In this document: positions 42,728 through 50,237 of the stretch, one piece after another | How positions within the stretch are numbered: the first letter of the stretch is position 1 | Layout of the letters: each line of letters opens with the position of its first letter | DNA from: Gaiellasilicea sp963789355 | Lineage (GTDB): Bacteria; Actinomycetota; Thermoleophilia; Gaiellales; Gaiellaceae | Reading direction: 5' to 3' | DNA: 64,000 nt | NCBI GenBank assembly: GCA_963789355.1 | Contig: CAWBKK010000004.1 | Location: forward strand, 1-64,000 | Made by a program: the position numbers and the translations under genes | The notes under the pieces: model-generated | Seen by the model: the letters and a program-made list of their open reading frames with translations, nothing else | Told to the model about the DNA's origin: nothing | Databases searched by the model: none

Positions 42728-44857
42728 CTAGCCCTCCTTGCCGAAGGGCAGGAACTCGACGCCGACCTGCGCGCCGAGCTCACGCACGTCGCCGCTCGCG
42801 GCGTCGATCTCGGCGGGAATGAACGTCGGCGAGACCGTCACCTCGACGTGGTAGGGGACGGTCGCGCGCGGCACGACCTGGGTGACGCCGCAGGGCTCGA
42901 GCTTGCGCCGGAGGACCTCGTCGACACGACCGAAGCCGGGCTGCTTGTCGACCACGGCGACGGGGCCGATGCGGATGGTGACGTCCGCCGTCGGAAGGCC
43001 GCCGCAGGCCCCTTGCCGCGAGACCACGATCTTCGCAAAGCCCCGCGAGACGCCGTCCTCGGGTGCGTACTGCGAGAACGTCGCGCGCGAGCTCATCCAC
43101 CCGTCGGGGTAGATGCCGGTTTGCGTGTTCCGGAAGCGGGGCGGCGAGGTGACTCGCCAGAGCTGCATGCCCCCGCGCGGCTCGCCGACCTGCTCGCCGA
43201 CGACCTGGACGCCGTTCCCCGTCACGATCCAGCGCACTCCCGGATCGGGGCTCATCGTGCCGTCGGGGGCGCCGAGGTTCGGCGAGATCGTCGGTAGCGG
43301 CGCGGTGCCGTCGAGGCTCCAGATCTTGTCGATCGCGTAGTTCCAGAACTCGAGCAGCCAGATCGGATTCGTGTCCTTGCCGAGCTGCTGGCCGAGGAAG
43401 AGCGTCGACTCTCCGCCCGTGGCCTGGTCGACCCAGTCGACCGGCTTCGGCGTCGCCTGGTGCAGCCGCTCCGCGAAGGTGTTCAAGCCGCGCGCTGCGT
43501 AGATCTCCGTCGTCAGCGCCCACGCAGTCACGCCGCACGCGGCGACGATGGCGAGCGCAAGCCCGACGGTGCGCGAACGGACGAGCGACCGCGCAGCGAG
43601 CAGCGCGACGGAGACGACTGCCGCGAGCACGAGCGCTCGCTCGACGTCGGCCGCGTCCCAGATGAAGTTGCGGTTCGCGAGGTGGCCGATCGAGAGGCTC
43701 GGAGCCTCGAAGTACGGGTACTGGTCGAGCCGGAGCTCCGCTTGCACGACGAGGAAGATCGCGATCACGAAGCCGACCGCGAGCGCGGGGACGCTTGCGA
43801 TCGGGCCCGCGAGCACGGCAGCCGTCGCCACGACCACGACCGGGACGAGATAGATCACGTTCCGCTCGACGATCAGGTCCGCGAACTTGGTCGAGAGGAA
43901 GGCGCCCTTGACTGCTGCGTAGGTCACGAAGGCGCCGACTGCCGCAACGCCGACGATCACGAAGGCTCGACCCTCGGCGGTGGCGCGAACCCGGCGCGAG
44001 GCGAACGCGGCGACCGTCGCGACGATCGGCAGCACCGCGAGGCCGATCGTCATCGCGGCGAGCGACCAGACGCCGTGATCGAAGACGCGGTGCTTCTCGA
44101 AGCCGGTCGCCACGTACCAGGCGTCGGACCTGTGGCCGGCCGCGGCGCTGAAGACGAGCGCCACGCCTGCGGCGAGCATCGCCGCGCCGACCCAGTCGCC
44201 CGCGCTCCAGGTCGAGCGCCAGCGCGAGAAGCGGCCGGTCCGCCAGAGCAGCACGAGGAGCCCGGCGCCGAAGATCGCCGGCAGGACCGCCAGCTCGCCG
44301 CGAACGAAGGGCCCGACGAGGCAGAGCGCTCCGGCGAGGGCGAGCCCGCGGCGCGTGGGCCGCGCGATCGCGGCCGTGATCGCCCAGAGGGCGGTGGTGG
44401 AGTAGGGATAGGCCAGCGGCTCTTCCAGCAGGTACGGCGCATACGCGAGCGGTGGCGCGGCGACCGCCCCAACCGCCGCGGCGAGCGCCCACGGGCGCGA
44501 GACGACGAACCGCGCCAGCCCGTAGGCGGGGAAGATCGCCGAGGTCATCACGAGCGCGCCGATCAGCTTCGCCGCCTCCCATGCGTCCGTGGGCCCGAGC
44601 CACCAGGCGGGCGCGACGAGGTAGGTGTAGAGCGACCCGAAGCCGCTCGGCTCGCCGAGTCGCGACGGGCTTCCGGTCTCGGCGATCCCGCGCGAGATCT
44701 GCGTGAACTCGATCTCGTCCGAGAAGATCGTCGGCGACACCCGCTGCGAGGCCTGCCAGGCGTAGAGCGAGGCCAGGGTGAGGTAGGCGACCCCGAGCAG
44801 CCACCGGGCCACCCCGGGCGTGAGCCGCTCGGGCTCGGACTCCGCCGGGGAGGTCAC
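42728..44857 (-). CDS. GT-C-like membrane glycosyltransferase with extracytoplasmic C-terminal domain
   Basis: A 709-residue protein and paralogue of the one at 36819. The first loop holds TIFSDEIEFTQISRG with the GT-C acidic pair; about eleven helices follow, including KFADLIVERNVIYLVPVVVV, which matches KFAGAIVERNMFAVVPLLLI of the paralogue. The C-terminal 220 residues are soluble with cysteines in RQGACGGLP and LEPCGVTQ, and end DVRELGAQVGVEFLP, matching MRELGTHFRAFEY. GTG at 44857 overlaps the stop of the initiating fusion protein by 4 bases, so this transferase probably works on the chain that protein starts. Confidence 0.75.
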   Translation of the reverse strand: MTSPAESEPERLTPGVARWLLGVAYLTLASLYAWQASQRVSPTIFSDEIEFTQISRGIAETGSPSRLGEPSGFGSLYTYLVAPAWWLGPTDAWEAAKLIGALVMTSAIFPAYGLARFVVSRPWALAAAVGAVAAPPLAYAPYLLEEPLAYPYSTTALWAITAAIARPTRRGLALAGALCLVGPFVRGELAVLPAIFGAGLLVLLWRTGRFSRWRSTWSAGDWVGAAMLAAGVALVFSAAAGHRSDAWYVATGFEKHRVFDHGVWSLAAMTIGLAVLPIVATVAAFASRRVRATAEGRAFVIVGVAAVGAFVTYAAVKGAFLSTKFADLIVERNVIYLVPVVVVATAAVLAGPIASVPALAVGFVIAIFLVVQAELRLDQYPYFEAPSLSIGHLANRNFIWDAADVERALVLAAVVSVALLAARSLVRSRTVGLALAIVAACGVTAWALTTEIYAARGLNTFAERLHQATPKPVDWVDQATGGESTLFLGQQLGKDTNPIWLLEFWNYAIDKIWSLDGTAPLPTISPNLGAPDGTMSPDPGVRWIVTGNGVQVVGEQVGEPRGGMQLWRVTSPPRFRNTQTGIYPDGWMSSRATFSQYAPEDGVSRGFAKIVVSRQGACGGLPTADVTIRIGPVAVVDKQPGFGRVDEVLRRKLEPCGVTQVVPRATVPYHVEVTVSPTFIPAEIDAASGDVRELGAQVGVEFLPFGKEG

Positions 44858-46662
44858 TCCGCGGAAGCTCGAGTCAGAAACGGCGGAGCTGCGATCTCGC
44901 GGCTGACGAAGCGGCAGCCGACGCCCGCATCGGCGCAGGAAGCGACGAGCAGCTCCAGGCGGTCCGACGCCGCCTCGGGGATCGTCACGAGCACCTCGTC
45001 CACCTTCAGCCCCTCGAGCAGCCGCTCGACGTCGTCGAGTCCGCCGTGGACGGTGACGCCGTGGATCCGGCGCCGGCCCAGGCTCGGATTGTCGTCCGCG
45101 AAGGCGACGACTCGCGTGTCGGGCGTCTCGGCCAGCTCTCGCGCGAGCGCTCGCCCCGACCGACCGGCGCCGACGATGAGGACGCGCTTCTGCTCGCCGC
45201 GGACGCTGCCCAACCCGGGCAGCAGGCGCAGCACCAGCCGTGAGCCTGCGACGAGCGCCGCGCACAGCAGCGCGTCGACGACGAAGATCTCCAGCGGGAA
45301 GTCGCCGAACAGCCGGGTCGCCCGGACGATCGCGATCGTGAGCGGCACGGACAGCGCTACGGCGGCGCCGATCGCGAGCAGGTCCCGCGCGGAGGCGAAG
45401 CGCCAGATCCGGCGGTAGATCCCGAAGAGGACGAAGAGGACGTAGCGGACGCCGAGCAGGATCGGGAGCGAGGCGAGGAAGAGTGCGCGCTGCGTGGTCG
45501 TGCCGTTGCCGTCCACGAACAGGAGGTACGCGACCAGGAAGGAGACGCAGACGATCCCGAAGTCGGTGAGCACCTCGACGAGCCGGCGGGGATTGGCGAG
45601 GAATGCGCGCCAGAGCGGCGGTGGCGGCCCCGGATCCTCGCGGCGCGACCGCTCCTGGAGGTCGCCCAGGAAGCTGGCGAACTGGACCAGCACGACGAAC
45701 GAGATCAGGAGGCCGACGGCGGTCACCCGGGCGTTCGCGAGCACGTTGTAGGCGAGCGCGGTGGCGCCGAGCAAGGCCGCCAGCAGGGTCAGCGCCGCGA
45801 CCGCCTGCTGCTCCGAGAGGCCGTAGTAGACGAGCCGGTGCGAGGAATGATCCGTACCGCCCTGGGTGACAGGCCGGCGCTCGAGCGTCCGGCGCATGGT
45901 CACGAGCGTCGTGTCCAGGATCGGAATCGCGAGTACCAGCAGCGGCAGCACGATGCTCGTCAGCGTCGCCCCGGCGGTCGTCCAGCTCGACGCGAGGGCG
46001 AGCGAGGCGAGGCCCATTCCGATTACCTGGCTGCCGGAGTCGCCCATGAACACCCTGGCGTTGCGGCCGGGCCTGAGGTTGAAGGGGAGGAAGCCGAGGC
46101 AGGCGCCGCCGAGCGCCAGCGCGACCACGAGCCCGAGCTCGCCCGCATCCTGGTCGAGGGCGGCGACCGCGAAGACCGCGCAGGAGACGGCGGCGAGCGA
46201 CGCCGCGAGCCCGTCCATGTTGTCGAGCAGGTTGAACGCATTCGTGATCCCGACGAGCCAGACGAGCCCGAGGACGGTGGCGAGAACGTCGTTGCCGACG
46301 ATCTCGACCGTCAGCCCGGACGCCAGCACCACCCCGGCTGCGGCGAACTGGGCCGCGAGCTTCGCGATCGGCTTCAGCGTGAAGACGTCGTCCGCGAAGC
46401 CGGCCGCGAAGAGGATCGCGCAGGCGCCGAGGATCCCGAGCAGCTCGCTGCTCGCGTCGGTCGCACCGGCTGCGACGGCTGCGCCGATGCCGGCCGCAAG
46501 GCCGAGGAAGATGGCGACACCGCCGAAGAGAGGTGTCGAGCTGGTGTGCCAGCGCTCGCCGGACGGGTCGGCGACGAGCCGGCCGCCGACGCCGGCGCGC
46601 AGCAGCCCGAACAGGGTCAGGGCCGCGACCGAGAGCGCGGCGACCGCAGCGATCGCGTTCAC
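44854..46662 (-). CDS. WecA/TagO-like phosphotransferase fused to CapD/FlaA1 N-terminal region
   Basis: A 602-residue fusion. Residues about 1 to 335 are a MraY/WecA-type polyprenyl-phosphate HexNAc-1-P transferase: GFADDVFTLKPIAKL (88-102), NAFNLLDNMDGLA (141-153), RVFMGDSGSQVIG (203-215) and HSSHRLVYYGLSEQQAV (272-288). Residues about 365 to 480 add four helices like those of FlaA1/CapD proteins. About 490 to 602 is the nucleotide-binding domain that follows them (VLIVGAGRSGRALARELAE). The SDR dehydratase domain of true CapD is absent. It should load undecaprenyl phosphate; the extra part may sense or deliver the donor. TACCCT lies 8 bases before the GTG at 46662. Confidence 0.85.
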   Translation of the reverse strand: MNAIAAVAALSVAALTLFGLLRAGVGGRLVADPSGERWHTSSTPLFGGVAIFLGLAAGIGAAVAAGATDASSELLGILGACAILFAAGFADDVFTLKPIAKLAAQFAAAGVVLASGLTVEIVGNDVLATVLGLVWLVGITNAFNLLDNMDGLAASLAAVSCAVFAVAALDQDAGELGLVVALALGGACLGFLPFNLRPGRNARVFMGDSGSQVIGMGLASLALASSWTTAGATLTSIVLPLLVLAIPILDTTLVTMRRTLERRPVTQGGTDHSSHRLVYYGLSEQQAVAALTLLAALLGATALAYNVLANARVTAVGLLISFVVLVQFASFLGDLQERSRREDPGPPPPLWRAFLANPRRLVEVLTDFGIVCVSFLVAYLLFVDGNGTTTQRALFLASLPILLGVRYVLFVLFGIYRRIWRFASARDLLAIGAAVALSVPLTIAIVRATRLFGDFPLEIFVVDALLCAALVAGSRLVLRLLPGLGSVRGEQKRVLIVGAGRSGRALARELAETPDTRVVAFADDNPSLGRRRIHGVTVHGGLDDVERLLEGLKVDEVLVTIPEAASDRLELLVASCADAGVGCRFVSREIAAPPFLTRASAE

Positions 46663-46670
46663 GGGAGGGA

Positions 46671-46676
46671 AGGGTA
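46671..46676 (-). promoter_or_regulatory. TACCCT -10 element, leaderless type
   Basis: On the minus strand TACCCT lies 8 bases before the GTG at 46662 of the WecA-CapD fusion gene. Confidence 0.5.
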
Positions 46677-46710
46677 AAGGAGGCGTGTTAGGCCGAGATG
46701 TGCCTGCACC

Positions 46711-46725
46711 GGACTACAGTAGTCC
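46711..46725 (+). promoter_or_regulatory. Perfect palindrome overlapping the wzm promoter
   Basis: GGACTAC-A-GTAGTCC is a 7-bp-arm palindrome, 7 bases before the wzm GTG at 46732. It contains TACAGT (46715-46720), the best -10 candidate, 11 bases from the start. The symmetry and position suggest a repressor or activator operator, or a transcription start in a hairpin. Confidence 0.5.
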
Positions 46726-46731
46726 CCGCCC

Positions 46732-47532
46732 GTGACGACCTACCTCGACCTCTTCCGCTACCGCGAGCTCTTCGGCAGCCTCTTCCGTCGCGACCTGCGG
46801 GCGAAGTACAAGGGCTCCGTGCTCGGGCTCGCCTGGACGCTCGCGCACCCGGTCGTGCTGATGCTCGTCTACCTGCTCGTCTTCAGCGTGCTGCTGAAGA
46901 TCCAGACGGCCGACTACGAGCACTACTGGCTCTTCCTCCTCGCCGGCCTGCCGGTGTGGGTGTTCTTCGCGACCTCGCTCCAGTCGGCCTCGCGCAGCCT
47001 GCTCGAGAACGCCAACCTGATCCGGAAGGTGCGCTTCCCGCGCCAGCTCCTGCCCCTCTCGATGGTCGCGACGCAGCTGGTCGGTCTCGCGGTGATGATC
47101 GCGATCGTGATCGTGCTCAGCCTCGTCTACCTGCCGGAGGCGCGCGGCACGGTCTGGCTCTCGCTGCCGCTGGCGGCGCTGATCGTCGGCTTCGTCGCCG
47201 GGCTTTCGCTCGCAGTGGCGTCGCTGAACGCGATCTACCGCGACGTCGAGCACATCGTCGCGGCGCTGCTCCTGCCCTGGTTCTTCCTGACGCCGGTGCT
47301 CTACTCGCTCGACGAGATTCCGGGGGCGGACAACCATCCGTGGCTCGTCGACCTCGTCCACTGGGGCAACCCCGTCACGCCCGCGATCGAGGCGTTCCGC
47401 GACCCGATCTTCTTCGGCGAGCTTCCGGCCGCAGGCGACGTGCTCTACCTTGCGGCCGCGAGCGTCGTCTCGCTCGCGCTCGGCGCGCTCGTCTTCAGCC
47501 GCGTCGACGACCGCGTGGCAGTCGAAGTCTGA
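46732..47532 (+). CDS. wzm: ABC transporter permease, polysaccharide export (Wzm)
   Basis: A 266-residue ABC-2-type permease with six helices. The N-terminal RYRELFGSLFRRDLRAKYKGS is the usual amphipathic entry, followed by LGLAWTLAHPVVLMLVYLLVF, NANLIRKVRFPRQLLPLSMV and the C-terminal GNPVTPAIEAFRDPIFFGE. It forms the membrane channel for lipid-linked glycan export with the ATPase Wzt. The ATPase is not next to it: it lies 2.7 kb downstream, after hemE and hemH. It overlaps the convergent Ig-domain gene by 38 bases at its 3' end. Confidence 0.9.
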   Translation: MTTYLDLFRYRELFGSLFRRDLRAKYKGSVLGLAWTLAHPVVLMLVYLLVFSVLLKIQTADYEHYWLFLLAGLPVWVFFATSLQSASRSLLENANLIRKVRFPRQLLPLSMVATQLVGLAVMIAIVIVLSLVYLPEARGTVWLSLPLAALIVGFVAGLSLAVASLNAIYRDVEHIVAALLLPWFFLTPVLYSLDEIPGADNHPWLVDLVHWGNPVTPAIEAFRDPIFFGELPAAGDVLYLAAASVVSLALGALVFSRVDDRVAVEV

Positions 47533-48304
47533 TCCGGCCGTCGAAGATCGACGGCTCACCAGCGGGAACGTAGGCGGGGAGGCCGTCGTGCGCGCTCGGC
47601 GCGAGCCCGGTCAGCAGGGACGGCAGCAGCAGCGGATGGGAGAACGCGGGGTTGCGGCCGCCGCCGGGCGCCCACGGCCGGAGCGCGCGGTCGCGTGCCT
47701 CGATCGAGCCGCCCACCGCGGCGTAGCCCTCCGCGTGCGCGTCGAGGATCCGCCGCGACCAGTCGGGCGCCGGGATCGCGCCCGCCACGAGGTACGCCGT
47801 CGCCACGGCATCGGCCTCGACGAGCGGCTCCTCCTGGGCCGCGAGTGCGGCGATCGTCTCCTCGTCGCTGCCACGGACGACGACGGCGAGCCGGCGCTCG
47901 TCGATCCGCGGCAGCACCTCCGCGTCGAGCTCGAGCGGCGACGAGCCGACCTCCGCGAACCAGAAGCGCAGCTCTTCGACGAGGTCGAACGCGAGCCGGT
48001 AGCGGCCGGGTGGCAGCGGCGCCCGCACCCGCAGGGCGACCTCGACCTCGTCGCCGGGTGCGACCGGGCCGCCGAAGTCGACGCGCGGCCCGTCCCAGAC
48101 GATCGCGTTGCCGCGGTCGTCGAGCCAGTGGTAGGAGAGCTTGACGCCGACGTCGCGCCGCGTCCGCCAGGTGGCAGTGCCGGCGTTCTGGAGCACGACC
48201 TCGACAGGAGCCTCAGCCCCGGCGCGGAACTCGGGCAATGCGTAGCCAAGCCAGCGAACCGCGAGCGGGCCGGCCGGGACGGGGTGCTCGCCGACTCGTT
48301 CCAT
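47495..48304 (-). CDS. Ig-like-domain protein of unknown function
   Basis: A 269-residue soluble protein. Residues about 15 to 115 form a beta-sandwich-like domain: VEVVLQNAGTATWRTRRDVGV, LSYHWLDDRGNAIVWDGPRV, and APLPPGRYRLAFDLVEELRFWF. This is close to the Ig-like domains found at the end of Wzt ATPases and in some actinobacterial glycan-locus proteins, which bind carbohydrate. The C-terminal 150 residues (LAVVVRGSDEETIAALAAQ, DAHAEGYAAVGGSIEARDRA, FSHPLLLPSLLTGL) match no family I know. There is no signal peptide. It is divergent from hemE, with a shared promoter core, and converges on wzm. A helper in glycan export is possible. Confidence 0.6.
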   Translation of the reverse strand: MERVGEHPVPAGPLAVRWLGYALPEFRAGAEAPVEVVLQNAGTATWRTRRDVGVKLSYHWLDDRGNAIVWDGPRVDFGGPVAPGDEVEVALRVRAPLPPGRYRLAFDLVEELRFWFAEVGSSPLELDAEVLPRIDERRLAVVVRGSDEETIAALAAQEEPLVEADAVATAYLVAGAIPAPDWSRRILDAHAEGYAAVGGSIEARDRALRPWAPGGGRNPAFSHPLLLPSLLTGLAPSAHDGLPAYVPAGEPSIFDGRIRLRLPRGRRRG

Positions 48305-48312
48305 GGCGCGGG

Positions 48313-48319
48313 TAGCCTA
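48313..48319. promoter_or_regulatory. Symmetric bidirectional promoter core between Ig-domain gene and hemE
   Basis: TAGCCTA carries plus-strand TAGCCT (48313-48318) and minus-strand TAGGCT (48319-48314). Each is exactly 9 bases from its own ATG (48328 and 48304). The whole gap is only 23 bases. Confidence 0.55.
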
Positions 48320-48327
48320 CTGCCGCG

Positions 48328-49359
48328 ATGAGCGACCCCCTCCTCGTCCGTGCGGCGCGACTGGAGCCGACGGAGCGCACGCCCGTCTGGTTCATGCGCC
48401 AGGCCGGGCGCTCGCTGCCGGAGTACCGCGAGATCCGGAAGACGCACACGCTCTTCGAGGTCTGCTACGAGCCGGAGCTCTGCGCCGAGGTGACGCTGCA
48501 GCCCGTGCGCCGCCACGACGTCGACGCGGCCGTCATGTTCGCCGACATCATGCTGCCGCTGCTCGGGATGGGAGTGGACGTCGAGCTGGTCGAGAACGTC
48601 GGCCCCGTGATCGAGCAGCCGATCCGCTCGTTGGCCGACGTCGAGAAGCTGACGGTGCCTGAGCCAGAGGAGTCGGTCCCGTTCATCCTCGAGGCGGTCT
48701 CGATCGTGCGGCGCGAGCTTCGCCCCGACCAGGCCGTGATCGGCTTCTGCGGCGGGCCGTTCACGGTCGCCGGCTACCTGATCGAGGGCAAGCCGAGCCG
48801 CGAGTTCCTGAACGTGAAGCGGCTGATGTACGGCCAGCCCGAGACGTGGCACGCGCTGATGGAGAAGCTCACGGCTGCGTTCTCGCTCTACATCGCGGCG
48901 AAGGCGCGCGCCGGGGCGGACGTGATCCAGCTCTTCGACTCGTGGGTCGGAGCCCTCTCGCCGCAGGACTACGTCGAGTTCGTGCAGCCCTACTCCGCAC
49001 GCATCCTCGCCGCGGTCGACTGCCCGACGATCCACTTCGGCACCGGCACGGCGACGCTGCTCGAGCAGATGCGCGAGGCGGGAGGCGACGTGATCGGGCT
49101 CGACTGGCGGATCCCCCTCGACTGGGGCTGGGAGCAGGTCGGCGACGACCGCGGTGTCCAGGGCAATCTCGACGGCGCCATCCTCTTCGGCCCGTGGGAG
49201 CGGGTCGAGGCGGCGACGCTCGACGTGCTCGCGCGCGCCGGCGGGCGTCCCGGCCACATCTTCAACCTCGGCCACGGCGTCATGCCCGACACCGACCCCG
49301 ACGTGCTCGGGCGCCTGCGCGCGTTCGTGCACGAGCAGACCGTCCGCGTGCCCGCGTGA
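48328..49359 (+). CDS. hemE: Uroporphyrinogen decarboxylase
   Basis: A 343-residue enzyme that decarboxylates the four acetate side chains of uroporphyrinogen III to give coproporphyrinogen III. It has the N-terminal signature TPVWFMRQAGRSLPEYR with the invariant Arg, then MFADIMLPLLGMG with the catalytic Asp, GFCGGPFTVAGYLIEG, IQLFDSWVGALS and NLGHGVMPDTDPD. Length is normal. It overlaps hemH by 4 bases. The missing intermediate genes (hemY, hemQ) are not in the window. Confidence 0.97.
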   Translation: MSDPLLVRAARLEPTERTPVWFMRQAGRSLPEYREIRKTHTLFEVCYEPELCAEVTLQPVRRHDVDAAVMFADIMLPLLGMGVDVELVENVGPVIEQPIRSLADVEKLTVPEPEESVPFILEAVSIVRRELRPDQAVIGFCGGPFTVAGYLIEGKPSREFLNVKRLMYGQPETWHALMEKLTAAFSLYIAAKARAGADVIQLFDSWVGALSPQDYVEFVQPYSARILAAVDCPTIHFGTGTATLLEQMREAGGDVIGLDWRIPLDWGWEQVGDDRGVQGNLDGAILFGPWERVEAATLDVLARAGGRPGHIFNLGHGVMPDTDPDVLGRLRAFVHEQTVRVPA

Positions 49360-50237
49360 CGACCGCTGTCGTCCTCATGGCCTACGGGTCGCCCGATCGC
49401 CTCGAGGACGTCCCGGCCTACTACGCCGACATCCGCGGCGGGCGGCCGATCCGGCCCGAGCTCCTCGACGACCTCGTCGCGCGCTACCGCCGGCTCGGGA
49501 TCGAGGAGTCGAATCCGCTGAACGAGATCACCGAGGCGACGCGGGCTGCGCTCGAGGCCGAGCTCCGGATTCCGGTCTTCACGGGGATGCGACACTGGCA
49601 GCCGCGAATCGCCGAGGCGGTCGAGCGGGCGCTCGCCGGCGGCGCGGACGAGCTCGTCGGGCTCGTGCTGGCGCCGCACTACTCGTCGATGTCGATCGAG
49701 CGCTACCGGGCGCAGCTCGTCGACGCGGTCGCCGGCCGCGCCGAGATCCGGTTCGTCGAACGCTGGGGAGACGAGCCCGGCTTCATCGACCTGCTCGCCG
49801 AGCGGGTCGGCGGCACCGACGCGCATGTCGTCTTCACGGCCCATTCGCTGCCCGCGCGGATCCTCGCCGAGGGCGATCCGTACCGCGACGAGCTGCTCGA
49901 GACCGCCCGTCTGATCGCCGAGAAGGCGGGCGTCGAGGGCTGGTCGTTCTCGTTCCAGAGCGAGTCGCCCACGGGCGAGCCCTGGCTCGGGCCGGACATT
50001 CTCGACCATCTGGCCGAGCTCGCCGCGGAGGGCGTCCGCGCAGTGCTCGTCGCGCCGGTCGGCTTCGTGGCCGACCACCTCGAGATCAAGTGGGACCTCG
50101 ACGTCGAAGCGCAGGAGAAGGCCGGCGAGCTCGGCCTCGAGCTCGAGCGGATCGAGCTCCCGAACGCCGATCCGGCCTTCATTCGCGTGCTCGCCGGGCT
50201 CGTCCGGCGTCACGCCCCGGTACCGTCTGCAGGGTGA
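49356..50237 (+). CDS. hemH: Ferrochelatase (coproporphyrin-type)
   Basis: A 293-residue enzyme that inserts iron into a porphyrin. Key residues are the His in VVFTAHSLPARI and the Glu in DHLEIKWDLDVEAQ, with WSFSFQSESPTGEPWLGP and APVGFVADHLE as family marks. In Actinomycetota the usual substrate is coproporphyrin III (the CpfC form), and the soluble monomer with no C-terminal extension fits. GTG at 49356 overlaps the hemE stop by 4 bases. Its own end overlaps the wzt start, and a TACCGT element for wzt lies inside its last codons. Confidence 0.93.
   Translation: MTTAVVLMAYGSPDRLEDVPAYYADIRGGRPIRPELLDDLVARYRRLGIEESNPLNEITEATRAALEAELRIPVFTGMRHWQPRIAEAVERALAGGADELVGLVLAPHYSSMSIERYRAQLVDAVAGRAEIRFVERWGDEPGFIDLLAERVGGTDAHVVFTAHSLPARILAEGDPYRDELLETARLIAEKAGVEGWSFSFQSESPTGEPWLGPDILDHLAELAAEGVRAVLVAPVGFVADHLEIKWDLDVEAQEKAGELGLELERIELPNADPAFIRVLAGLVRRHAPVPSAG
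50221..50226 (+). promoter_or_regulatory. Internal TACCGT -10 element before wzt
   Basis: TACCGT sits in the last codons of hemH, 7 bases before the GTG at 50234, so wzt may have its own leaderless transcript as well as read-through from hemE. Confidence 0.45.

Noticed and set aside
48328..50237. hemE and hemH as part of the glycan pathway
   Set aside because: Both have full signatures of haem enzymes; position alone is not evidence for a role in glycan synthesis.
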